Assembly (NCBI GenBank): GCA_030432755.1 | Contig: JAUILZ010000014.1 | Coordinates: forward strand, 1-64,000 | Reading direction: 5' to 3' | DNA length: 64,000 nt | Source: Gammaproteobacteria bacterium | GTDB taxonomy: Bacteria > Pseudomonadota > Gammaproteobacteria > Arenicellales > Poriferihabitantaceae | In this document: piece by piece, positions 1 to 7,776 of the stretch | Numbering within the stretch: the stretch's first letter is position 1 | How the letters are laid out: each line of letters opens with the position of its first letter | Notes under the pieces: model-generated | The model's input: the letters and a program-made list of their open reading frames with translations, nothing else | Told to the model about the DNA's origin: nothing | Database searches by the model: none | Program-made: the position numbers and the translations under genes

Positions 1-280
1 CTTTATCGATGCCGACGCGGCACTCGACTATGGTCTCGTCAACCGCGTCTGCAATGCCGAGACACTGGACGACACGGTGGCAACCCTGGCGCAAAGCATC
101 TGTGACAAGCCCGCGCACGCGGTGCAGCTTGGCAAGGAAATGGTGTACCGGCAGCTGGACCAGTCCCTGGCGGTCGCCTATGCCGGCGCCACCGACGCCA
201 TGGCCTGCAACATGATGATGGACGAGGCGCGCGAGGGGATCGACGCCTTTATCGAGAAACGCCAACCGAACTGGGATTGA
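1..280 (+). CDS. Enoyl-CoA hydratase/isomerase family protein, C-terminal part (5' truncated by window edge)
   Basis: An open frame runs in from the window edge and ends at TGA 278-280. The visible 92 residues contain the crotonase-fold signature of an Ala-rich helix followed by YGLVNRV, then the C-terminal trimerisation helices (AREGIDAFIEKRQPNW). Enzymes of this family hydrate or isomerise enoyl-CoA thioesters in the cytoplasm. The catalytic oxyanion-hole region lies upstream of the window, so the exact reaction cannot be assigned. A dehydrogenase-like gene follows 44 bp downstream on the same strand and may be co-transcribed. Confidence 0.85.
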   Translation, partial: FIDADAALDYGLVNRVCNAETLDDTVATLAQSICDKPAHAVQLGKEMVYRQLDQSLAVAYAGATDAMACNMMMDEAREGIDAFIEKRQPNWD

Positions 281-324
281 GCGCGGCCACGGAGACCGCG
301 TCTTCCAACTCTTTTACTCCCGAC

Positions 325-1428
325 ATGACGCAATACAAGATCGCGCTGCTGCCCGGCGACGGCATTGGCGAGGAAATCATGGCCGAGGCGGTCAAGATCC
401 TGCAATTGGTGGATTCCCGTCACGACGACGTGTCCTTCGATCTCACGCCCGCGCCCTTCGGCGCCAGCGCATGGTTCTCCCACGGCAGTTGCTGGCCGGA
501 AGAGACCCAGACGCTGTGTGACGGCGCCGACGCGATCCTCAAGGGTACCATCGGCCTCAGCCACGCGGAGTCGAAGAAGATTCCCTCCGACCAGTCGGCG
601 GAGAAGGGCCTGCTGGCGATGCGACGACGCTACGATACCTACGCCAATTTCCGCCCGGTGTTCCTGCCGGGATCACTGGGACATTTCTCGCCGCTCAAAC
701 CGGAAATCATCGGCGACGGCATCGACATCCTGATCATCCGCGAGCTGGTGGGCGGTCTCTACTTCGGCGAGAAGGAGGCCGGCATCAATGCCGAGGGCTT
801 GCGTTACGCGCGCGAACAGCTGGACTACGACGAGAACCAGATCCGCCGCATCGTCGAGGTCGCGTTCCAGGCGGCGATGAAGCGCCGCCGCAAGCTCCAC
901 AGCGTGCACAAGAGCAACGTGCTCAAGTCCAGCGTCCTGTGGACGGAGATCGTCGAGGAGGTGGCGCCTGAGTATCCCGAGGTGGAAGTGCACCACGTGC
1001 TCGTCGACGCCGCCGCCACCTACCTATGCTTGAAGCCCACGGACTTCGACGTCATGGTGATGGAGAACCTGTTCGGCGACATCCTGAGCGACCAGGCGGG
1101 CGGAATCCTCGGCTCACTGGGGCTGATGCCGTCTGCCTGCGTGGGACCGGAGAAGTCCTACTACGAACCCTCCCACGGATCGGCGCCGGACATCGCCGGC
1201 CAGAACATCGCCAATCCCTATTCCATGATCGGCTCGGTGGCGATGATGCTGGAAATGAGTTTCGGCATGACGAAAGAGGCCGAAAACCTGTGGCAGGCGA
1301 TGCAGGGCGTGTTCGCCGCGGGCTATTCCACCCCGGATCTTTCGCGGCCCGGGGCCGGCGTCACCCTCGTCGGTACCGACGAATTCGGCGACCGGGTGGC
1401 GGAGGCGCTGGACGGGATGCCCGCCTGA
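325..1428 (+). CDS. Isocitrate/isopropylmalate dehydrogenase family protein (3-isopropylmalate or tartrate dehydrogenase-like)
   Basis: The 367-residue product is a beta-decarboxylating, NAD-dependent hydroxyacid dehydrogenase. The N-terminus has the family motif LLPGDGIGEEI. The middle has RELVGGLYFG and the catalytic Lys segment VHKSNVLKSS. The metal-binding acidic motif is FGDILSDQAGG, and SHGSAPDIAGQNIANP marks the cofactor site. I chose ATG 325 because conservation begins there; a TTG at 277 would overlap the previous stop. Isopropylmalate dehydrogenase normally sits with leuCD, which are absent here. The neighbour is an enoyl-CoA hydratase, so a catabolic role on another beta-substituted malate or tartrate is possible. 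Substrate specificity is not resolved. Confidence 0.85.
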   Translation: MTQYKIALLPGDGIGEEIMAEAVKILQLVDSRHDDVSFDLTPAPFGASAWFSHGSCWPEETQTLCDGADAILKGTIGLSHAESKKIPSDQSAEKGLLAMRRRYDTYANFRPVFLPGSLGHFSPLKPEIIGDGIDILIIRELVGGLYFGEKEAGINAEGLRYAREQLDYDENQIRRIVEVAFQAAMKRRRKLHSVHKSNVLKSSVLWTEIVEEVAPEYPEVEVHHVLVDAAATYLCLKPTDFDVMVMENLFGDILSDQAGGILGSLGLMPSACVGPEKSYYEPSHGSAPDIAGQNIANPYSMIGSVAMMLEMSFGMTKEAENLWQAMQGVFAAGYSTPDLSRPGAGVTLVGTDEFGDRVAEALDGMPA

Positions 1429-1432
1429 GCGC

Positions 1433-1861
1433 TTACCGGTTGTCGCGCGCCCAGATCTTCTGCATCTCCAGGAACAGGAAGGACGCCGTCCAGGTAATCA
1501 GCACGAGGCCCGTGAGCGCCTCGAAGCCGGCGATGAAACGCAGCGCACCCAGGGGCTGGATGTCGCCCATGCCGAGACTGGTGTAGTTACTGATGGAGAA
1601 GTAGACGCAGTCCATGAGGCTGCCATCGGCCCCGGAAAGCGCCCCGAGGTCGCTGTCCTTGAGCACGAAATACATCACCAGGCCGTAGAGCCAGATCTCG
1701 ATCACGTGCGCGATGAGCGCGCCGAACACCGCGATCAGCAGGTGGATGCGTCGCCTCTGTGTCAGGTGCTGCAGCCGGTCCCCCATGAACCGCAGGAACT
1801 CGTAGTGAATCCAGACCGCGCCCACGGTCAGGAGGGCATTGATGAGAAACATTTTCCCCAT
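1433..1861 (-). CDS. Small two-TM ion channel (Ion_trans_2 type)
   Basis: The 142-residue protein has an N-terminal hydrophobic helix (about 4-20), a second around residues 40-66, a pore loop and a C-terminal helix (about 105-132). The pore-loop motif is TSLGMGDI, which fits the potassium-channel filter pattern T-x-G-x-G-D with Met in place of the usual Tyr or Phe. No RCK or cyclic-nucleotide-binding domain is attached. It is the last gene of a leftward set, starting 21 bp after the peptidase stop codon. Potassium selectivity is inferred from the family, not proven. Confidence 0.7.
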   Translation of the reverse strand: MGKMFLINALLTVGAVWIHYEFLRFMGDRLQHLTQRRRIHLLIAVFGALIAHVIEIWLYGLVMYFVLKDSDLGALSGADGSLMDCVYFSISNYTSLGMGDIQPLGALRFIAGFEALTGLVLITWTASFLFLEMQKIWARDNR

Positions 1862-1882
1862 GACGAGAGGATTGCGGCCTGC

Positions 1883-3094
1883 CTACAGTATCGGTAACGC
1901 TTCGGGCGCCCGCGGCGTTAACCAGCGCGCACCGCGATCGGTGATCACGATGTTTTCCTCGTGTACCATCTGCCTTCCCGCGGCGAAGGTCATGCCGGGC
2001 TCCAGGGTGAGCACCATGCCGTTGGCCAGCTCGGTCTCGTCACTGGAAGTAATGGACGGCCGCTCGGTGAGTTCCATGCCAAGACCATGCCCCATGCGGC
2101 CGACATCGTTTCCCGTGCTGCCTCCTGCCGCCAGTACGGATTGCATGGCGCGCCACAGGTCGCTGGTGGTGGCGCCCGGCCGGGCGGCGACGAATCCCGC
2201 CTCGGTGGCTTCCCAGGTCACGCGGTAAGCATCTCGTGCGGCGTTGTCGACACGGCCAAAAGCCCAGTTGCGGTCGAAATCGCAGAAGTAGCCGTCGCGC
2301 ACGCTGCCCGTGTCGATGATCAACAGGTCACCCGGTTCGACAACGCGGTCTGTGGGACCCATGATGATGCTGTCGTATCCCCCCGGCCCGGAACCCGCCA
2401 CCATGTAGGGGAAGCCGTCGGCGCCAAGATCCAGCAGGTCGCGCTGCATCCGGCGGCAGATCTCCCGTTCCGTCTGTCCCGCCGCGGCATGTTGCGCCAG
2501 GTGTTCGAATGCCTGTCCGGCGATACGGCAAATGGCCTCGATGCGATCGACTTCCCTGGCTGACTTGACCATTCGCTGACGTTGCAGCGTATCCGCGATG
2601 TCCACCAATGTTGCGTCGAGTCGCTCCCGTAGCGCGGCGAAGGCTTCCGCGGGCATCCGCACCAGACTTTCCGGTCCAAGGCTCATGCCGATCCGGTGGT
2701 TGTGACGGGGCAATGACTTCACGGTCTCCACCAGCAACGAGACGCCGTCGTCCTCCGGCCGCGGAGATGGCCAGGTGCGGATGTCCTCGATCCAGGTGCG
2801 CCTCATGCCGCTTGCGCCAATTTCAGGAATCACCGCGATTGGTTTACCGGCGGCGGGAATGACCAGGAACCAGGGCCGCGTGGGACTCTGCCAGAACTGG
2901 GTGAGGAAGCCGCTGAAATAGCGCACCTCCGGCTCGGTAGTCAGGATCACCGCGTCACAGCCGAGCGCATCCATGCTTTGCTGGAATTTCGCCAGGCGCT
3001 GCTGGAACTCTTCCTCGGGGAAGCCCCGGCTCGGCAGCTCCAGGACCACGCGCGCGTCAGTGATGGTGGCCGCCTGCTCCGTGAGCATGACCAT
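1883..3094 (-). CDS. M24 family metallopeptidase (Xaa-Pro aminopeptidase/creatinase-like)
   Basis: A 403-residue pita-bread-fold protein. Residues about 15-160 form the creatinase N-terminal domain and about 170-400 the catalytic domain. The expected five metal ligands can be placed: Asp in LLIIDTGS, Asp in CDFDRN, His in GRMGHGLGM, Glu in LTLEPGM and Glu in HEENIVI. Such enzymes remove residues before proline or hydrolyse creatine-like amides. ATG 3094 was chosen (ATG 3088 is a close alternative). Either start lies inside the 3' end of slyD, giving a 38-bp overlap in another frame, which suggests translational coupling. The exact substrate is unknown. Confidence 0.85.
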   Translation of the reverse strand: MVMLTEQAATITDARVVLELPSRGFPEEEFQQRLAKFQQSMDALGCDAVILTTEPEVRYFSGFLTQFWQSPTRPWFLVIPAAGKPIAVIPEIGASGMRRTWIEDIRTWPSPRPEDDGVSLLVETVKSLPRHNHRIGMSLGPESLVRMPAEAFAALRERLDATLVDIADTLQRQRMVKSAREVDRIEAICRIAGQAFEHLAQHAAAGQTEREICRRMQRDLLDLGADGFPYMVAGSGPGGYDSIIMGPTDRVVEPGDLLIIDTGSVRDGYFCDFDRNWAFGRVDNAARDAYRVTWEATEAGFVAARPGATTSDLWRAMQSVLAAGGSTGNDVGRMGHGLGMELTERPSITSSDETELANGMVLTLEPGMTFAAGRQMVHEENIVITDRGARWLTPRAPEALPIL

Positions 3095-3539
3095 GGGCGA
3101 TTTCCTCCGCGGTGGCCGCGCGTACGTCGCCGATATCAACGACGAAACGCAGGGTGCGGCCGGCCAGCGGATGGTTGCTGTCAACGTCGAGATTGAAACG
3201 CCCCACCTTGCGCACCACCACCTCCCGCGGACCGTGGCTCGTATTGACCTGGACGACGTCGCCCGGCCGGAAACGGCCTTTCGTAAGGACGTACTTCACC
3301 GGCACCCGTTCCAGGGGAATCTCGCGCCTCGGTCCGTAGGCCTTTTCCGGTGGCAGTGTGACCTCGAACCGGTCACCGGCGGAGCGCCCTTCCATGGCCT
3401 CCTCGAGTCCGGACGGGATATCGCCACGCCCGTGCAGGTAGAGGACGCCTGGCCCATCCGCGGGGGAGGCTTCAAGAAGGGTGTCGTCCTCGTACACCTG
3501 GTAGTGAAACGACACCACCGCGTCCGTGGCTATCTGCAT
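3057..3539 (-). CDS. slyD: FKBP-type peptidyl-prolyl isomerase, SlyD family
   Basis: The 160-residue protein has the SlyD arrangement: an N-terminal FKBP half, an inserted chaperone flap (about 65-125) and the return to the FKBP fold with LAGRTLRFVVDIGDVRAAT. The tail is His-rich (HGHAHGAGGHHH), as in metal-binding SlyD proteins that deliver nickel and assist folding in the cytoplasm. The His-tail codons are read in a second frame as the start of the M24 peptidase gene. The upstream unknown gene on the same strand ends 21 bp before this start. Confidence 0.9.
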   Translation of the reverse strand: MQIATDAVVSFHYQVYEDDTLLEASPADGPGVLYLHGRGDIPSGLEEAMEGRSAGDRFEVTLPPEKAYGPRREIPLERVPVKYVLTKGRFRPGDVVQVNTSHGPREVVVRKVGRFNLDVDSNHPLAGRTLRFVVDIGDVRAATAEEIAHGHAHGAGGHHH

Positions 3540-3560
3540 GCTGCTGCGAACCGCGGGGAG

Positions 3561-4088
3561 TCAGAACATGTCCAAAAGTTCGTTGCGCACGCTGTCCACG
3601 CGGGTCAGGTTGGCCGGGTTCTCGGACAGGGCCTGGTACCACGGATCGACCAGGTCGCGCAGCGCGCTGCGGTTCGGTGCTTCCTCGATCTTGCCGCCCA
3701 GTCGCCGGTACTGGATCGGGCTCGCCATGGTCTTCAGCGTATGCAACATGAAGCCCCGCGGATCAGATGGTTCCCCGGCGCCACTGGCGGCCGGCGCCGG
3801 TTCACGCCGCGTAGCGGCCGGTCGCGCAGCACCGCCACCAACCCCACGTTGTCTTGCACTGGCCGTGGAGCCACCACCACTACCCGGGGCGATGTAGCCG
3901 GCATCTTCCAGTCGCTGGAGCATGTGCTCGTAATCGGCAACCTTGGTGATCTTCCAGATGTCTCCGGCACTGCGCTTGCCATCCACCAGGATCAATAGTC
4001 TCCGTTCCAGCATGCTGAGCCCCCCGGTGCGGTCCCGGATTTCCAGCATACCCTTCCTGGTTTTGTTGAATATGGTATTGGGATTCAT
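3561..4088 (-). CDS. Conserved hypothetical protein with winged-helix-like N-terminus
   Basis: The likely product is 175 residues from ATG 4088. Residues about 7-65 (KGMLEIRDRTGGLSMLERR, then LLILVDGKRSAGDIW) look like the small helical domain found in proteobacterial proteins of unknown function that begin with a 'sorting/degree of degradation' type helix-turn-helix. A Gly/Ser/Pro/Ala-rich linker (about 70-110) follows, then a C-terminal helical segment ending in RVDSVRNELLDMF. There is no signal peptide or membrane span. It is divergent from the symporter-kinase gene across a 102-bp gap. I do not recognise a specific function. Confidence 0.65.
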   Translation of the reverse strand: MNPNTIFNKTRKGMLEIRDRTGGLSMLERRLLILVDGKRSAGDIWKITKVADYEHMLQRLEDAGYIAPGSGGGSTASARQRGVGGGAARPAATRREPAPAASGAGEPSDPRGFMLHTLKTMASPIQYRRLGGKIEEAPNRSALRDLVDPWYQALSENPANLTRVDSVRNELLDMF

Positions 4089-4190
4089 GTCGCAGAATCT
4101 CATTGGGGATGCGTGGGGCAGAGTATACAGACATTGACGCGGAGGAAAAGCTGCTAAACTGTTGATCGGTCGTTGCGATTGCCGGTTTCC

Positions 4191-7100
4191 ATGAACATCA
4201 TTTCGCCCGAGGTGCTTGCGCTGTCGGGCCTGCTCTACGTCAGCCTTCTGTTTTTCATCGCCTGGCGTGGCGACCGGCAGGAACCGCATCACATTCCTAC
4301 CAAGTCCGCGCTGGTCTACAGCCTGTCCCTCGCGGTCTACTGTTCATCCTGGACTTTTTTTGGCGCGGTGGGCACGGCCTCTTCGCGCGGCTGGGATTTC
4401 TTCGCCATCTATCTCGGGCCGATCCTGCTGTTCCTGTTCGGCTCGCGCATGATCCAGCGGGTGATCCTGATCAGCAAGCAGCAGAGCATCACGTCCGTAT
4501 CCGATTTCATCTCCTCGCGCTACGGCAAGAGCCGCGCGGTAGCGGTCCTCGTCACCGGCATCGCGGTGCTCGGCTCCCTGCCCTATATCTCGCTCCAACT
4601 GCACGCCATCGCCATGGCGTTCAATACCATCACCTCGGAAACCCTCACCGGCGTCGGCCTGGGTGGGACCAATGTGCTTGCGGATACCGCGTTCTACAGC
4701 GCCATCATGCTCGCGGTGTTCACCATCCTCTTCGGCACCCGCCATCTCAATGCCACCGAGCACCATCGCGGCATGATCCAGGCCATCGCCTTTGAATCGG
4801 TGGTGAAACTGATCGCGATCCTTCTCGTGGGCGTCTTCTGCGCCCGCCTGCTGCTGGCGGACGGCGGTCCCGCCAACATCCAGTGGATGGAACTGCGTTC
4901 CCCGGCCCAGGACGTCCGCGCGCCGGGATCATCATACGATTTCATCACCCGCATGCTGCTCAGCATGGGAGCCATCCTGTTCCTGCCGCGGCAGTTCCAC
5001 GTCACCGTGGTGGAGGCCGACAGTCATCGCCAGATACGCAGCGCGCGCTGGATGTTGCCGGCCTACCTGCTGCTGGTGAGCATCGCCGTGGTGCCCATCG
5101 CCATCGCCGGCAACTACCTGCTTCCCGGTGGCAGCAATGCCGACCTGTTCGTGCTCAACCTGCCCCTGTCCAACGGCAATCACTGGCTCGTCACCGTGGG
5201 CTTCATCGGTGGCATCTCCGCGGCCACCGGCATGGTCATCGTCGCAGCCATCAGCCTCAGCACCATGGTCTGCAACGACATCGTGATGCCGATGCTGATC
5301 CATATCCGGCGACTGTCGATTCTCCAGCGACCCAACCTGAACCGGATCATCCTCACCATCCGGCGGATCGCGATCATCCTCATCATCCTGTTTTCCTACG
5401 GCTATTACCGGCTGTCGGATACCACCCAGGGGCTGGCAAACATCGGCCTCGTCTCCTTCGCCGCGATCATGCAGGTCGCGCCCGCCGCTCTGGTGGGGCT
5501 TTACTGGGGCGGCGCCAACCGGCGCGGCGCGGTGACCGGGCTGTCACTCGGTCTGCTGGTCTGGACCTACTGCCTGCTCATGCCCACCCTGCTCGGCCAC
5601 CTCCAGATCGAGCGCCTGTTTGGCGGTACCGACTGGCTGCACCCGCATCACCTGTTCGGGCTCGATGGCCTGTCACCGCTCACCCATGGCGTGTTCTGGA
5701 GCATGGTGTTCAACATCGGCGGCTTGCTGATCGGTTCCATCCGCTTCCAGCCTTCCCTGCTGGACAAGATCCAGGCCAGCATCTTCCTTCACACCAGTCC
5801 GCTGGACAATGCGATCACCCTGCCGCGCAGCGACAGCAGCTACGCCAGCGTGCGCGATGCGCGCACCCTCTGCCAGAGCATTCTCGGCGAGGAGGCCTCG
5901 AACCGCGTGTTCGACCATCCCGATGCGCCCGCGGATGGCTATCCCCCCGACAGCAAGGTGACGCGCGAGCTGGTGCAGCGGATCGAGCGTTCCATCGCCA
6001 GCGTTATCGGCGCCTCGTCCGCGCGCCACGTGGTGGCGAAGACACTGCTCGGCGAGGACATCAGCGCGGAAGACCTGGTGGTGTTGATGGACGAAACCTC
6101 CCAGGCGATCACCTTCAACCGTGAGCTGCTGCAGTCCGGGTTCGAGAACATCAGCCAGGGGATCAGCGTGATCGACCGCCAGCAGAAGCTGGTGGCCTGG
6201 AACTCGCGTTACCTAGAGTTGTTCGAGTTTCCCAAGGACTTCCTCTATGTCGGCATGCCGGTGGAAGAGGTGCTGCGTTACAACGCCGGTCGCGGCGAGT
6301 ACGGCGACGCGCAGCGCGAACACCAGGTGGGCCGGCGGATGACCTGCTACCGCACCGGTGAACCCTACAACGAGGAACGTCGGCGCCCCAATGGCCGCCA
6401 CATCCGCTCCCAGGGCAATCCCATGCCGGGTGGCGGATTCGTTACCAGCTATACCGACATTACCGATGCGGTGAACGCGGAGGAACTGCTGCGCAAGGTC
6501 AACGAGGACCTCGAGAACCGCGTCATGGAACGCACCCGGGATCTCGAACAACTCAATCGCCAGTTGCGCGAGGTCACCGAGGGCAAGACCCGCTTCCTCG
6601 CCGCCGCGAGCCACGACCTGCTGCAACCCATCAATGCCGCGCGCCTTTTCAACCAGAGTATTCGCGAGCACTGCGACCGGACCGACACGGGGGTCGAGGA
6701 ACTCACGGGTAGGGTGGACCGTTCACTGGTGAGCGCTGACCGGTTGCTGCGCGCCCTGCTCGACATCTCCAAGCTCGACGCCGGCAGCATCGCACCGGAG
6801 TTCTCCACCTTCGACGTCAACGACGTGCTCGAGGAACTGGCGCTGGAACTCGGCCCGTTGGCCAATCGCAAGGGGCTCGAACTGGTGGTGCGGCCCTGCC
6901 ATGCGGGTGTGCACAGCGATCGCCGGCTGCTCCGGTCCATGGTGCAGAACCTGATGGTGAATGCGATTCGCTATACCAGCAGGGGACGTATCCTGGTGGG
7001 CTGCCGCCGTCGCGGGGAACGGATGGAGATCGCGGTCTATGACACCGGCGTGGGCATCCAGGAGAAGGATCTTGAGCGCATTTTCCAGGAATTCCAGCGC

Positions 7101-7751
7101 GTCCGGGACAGCGCTGGCGACAGCGACGACAAGGGCCTCGGGCTTGGCCTCGCGATCACCCGCCGGCTGTCGCAGATACTCGATCACCCGGTGGACGTGC
7201 GCTCGGATTTCGGTCGGGGCAGCCGCTTCAGCATCTCGGTTCCCGCGCGCAAGCTGGAGGCGGTCAGCCGCCCCGCCCCGCGCACCTGGACCCCGGGAGG
7301 CCGGCTCGACGGCCTGCGGGTGCTGTGCCTGGAAAATGCCCCGGAGGTTCTGGACGCGATGCGCGACCTGCTCGTTCGCTGGGGATGCGACGTGGTGGCC
7401 TGCCGGGACATCGGCGCCGCGCGCGAGGGCCTGGCGCGTGGCGACCGCGAGGTGGTGATCGCCGACTACAGCCTCGACGGGCCGGAATCCGGTCTCGATT
7501 TTCTCGAGGAAGCGCGCGCGGGCAGTGCGGAAGAGGATTTCCACGGCATCATGATTTCCGCGGAACAGGATCCCACCGTCCGCGGACGGGTACGCGCCGC
7601 GGGATTTTATTTCCTCGCCAAGCCGGTGGACCCGGCGTCGCTACGCACCCTGCTGCGGCGCGCCATAGCGGGCAGGATACTGGTGCAGGCGGAGGCGGAT
7701 GAAAAATCGCTGCCATCGGTGCATTGGGCTGCCGGCTCGAGCACCGCCTAG
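4191..7751 (+). CDS. Sodium:solute symporter-fused hybrid histidine kinase (PAS, HisKA, HATPase, REC)
   Basis: The 1186-residue protein starts with about 13 membrane helices of the sodium:solute symporter fold (residues about 5-530). A PAS domain (about 646-765), a short coiled coil and the kinase core follow. The H-box is AASHDLLQPI with phospho-acceptor His near residue 808; the N-box is QNLMVNAIRYT; the G-boxes are DTGVGI and GLGLGLAI. The C-terminus is a receiver domain with Asp near 1092 (IADYSLD) and the conserved Lys in LAKPVDP. CbrA-type kinases with this layout sense or transport nutrients. ATG 4191 was preferred over TTG 4173. A candidate extended -10 (TGCTAAACT) lies at 4152-4160. 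The cognate regulator is not adjacent; the orphan LuxR-type regulator at 20428-21081 is a plausible partner. Confidence 0.93.
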   Translation: MNIISPEVLALSGLLYVSLLFFIAWRGDRQEPHHIPTKSALVYSLSLAVYCSSWTFFGAVGTASSRGWDFFAIYLGPILLFLFGSRMIQRVILISKQQSITSVSDFISSRYGKSRAVAVLVTGIAVLGSLPYISLQLHAIAMAFNTITSETLTGVGLGGTNVLADTAFYSAIMLAVFTILFGTRHLNATEHHRGMIQAIAFESVVKLIAILLVGVFCARLLLADGGPANIQWMELRSPAQDVRAPGSSYDFITRMLLSMGAILFLPRQFHVTVVEADSHRQIRSARWMLPAYLLLVSIAVVPIAIAGNYLLPGGSNADLFVLNLPLSNGNHWLVTVGFIGGISAATGMVIVAAISLSTMVCNDIVMPMLIHIRRLSILQRPNLNRIILTIRRIAIILIILFSYGYYRLSDTTQGLANIGLVSFAAIMQVAPAALVGLYWGGANRRGAVTGLSLGLLVWTYCLLMPTLLGHLQIERLFGGTDWLHPHHLFGLDGLSPLTHGVFWSMVFNIGGLLIGSIRFQPSLLDKIQASIFLHTSPLDNAITLPRSDSSYASVRDARTLCQSILGEEASNRVFDHPDAPADGYPPDSKVTRELVQRIERSIASVIGASSARHVVAKTLLGEDISAEDLVVLMDETSQAITFNRELLQSGFENISQGISVIDRQQKLVAWNSRYLELFEFPKDFLYVGMPVEEVLRYNAGRGEYGDAQREHQVGRRMTCYRTGEPYNEERRRPNGRHIRSQGNPMPGGGFVTSYTDITDAVNAEELLRKVNEDLENRVMERTRDLEQLNRQLREVTEGKTRFLAAASHDLLQPINAARLFNQSIREHCDRTDTGVEELTGRVDRSLVSADRLLRALLDISKLDAGSIAPEFSTFDVNDVLEELALELGPLANRKGLELVVRPCHAGVHSDRRLLRSMVQNLMVNAIRYTSRGRILVGCRRRGERMEIAVYDTGVGIQEKDLERIFQEFQRVRDSAGDSDDKGLGLGLAITRRLSQILDHPVDVRSDFGRGSRFSISVPARKLEAVSRPAPRTWTPGGRLDGLRVLCLENAPEVLDAMRDLLVRWGCDVVACRDIGAAREGLARGDREVVIADYSLDGPESGLDFLEEARAGSAEEDFHGIMISAEQDPTVRGRVRAAGFYFLAKPVDPASLRTLLRRAIAGRILVQAEADEKSLPSVHWAAGSSTA

Positions 7752-7756
7752 CCCGA

Positions 7757-7776
7757 CTCGCTTACGCGAGCTTTTT
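7757..7776 (+). terminator. Intrinsic terminator after the symporter-kinase gene
   Basis: A short hairpin, CTCGC-TTAC-GCGAG, is followed directly by CTTTTT on the plus strand, 5 bp after the kinase stop codon. The stem is only 5 bp, so efficiency may be modest. It overlaps the last codons of the convergent acyl-CoA synthetase gene. Confidence 0.5.

Noticed and set aside
2973-3998. 341-codon frame on the plus strand across slyD and the peptidase
   Set aside because: It is the complement of two well-supported genes and has no recognisable motif.
4883-6124. Long open frame inside the symporter-kinase gene on the same strand
   Set aside because: It is Pro/Arg/His-rich and matches no family; the overlapping kinase frame has clear domains. 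High GC leaves long shadow frames.
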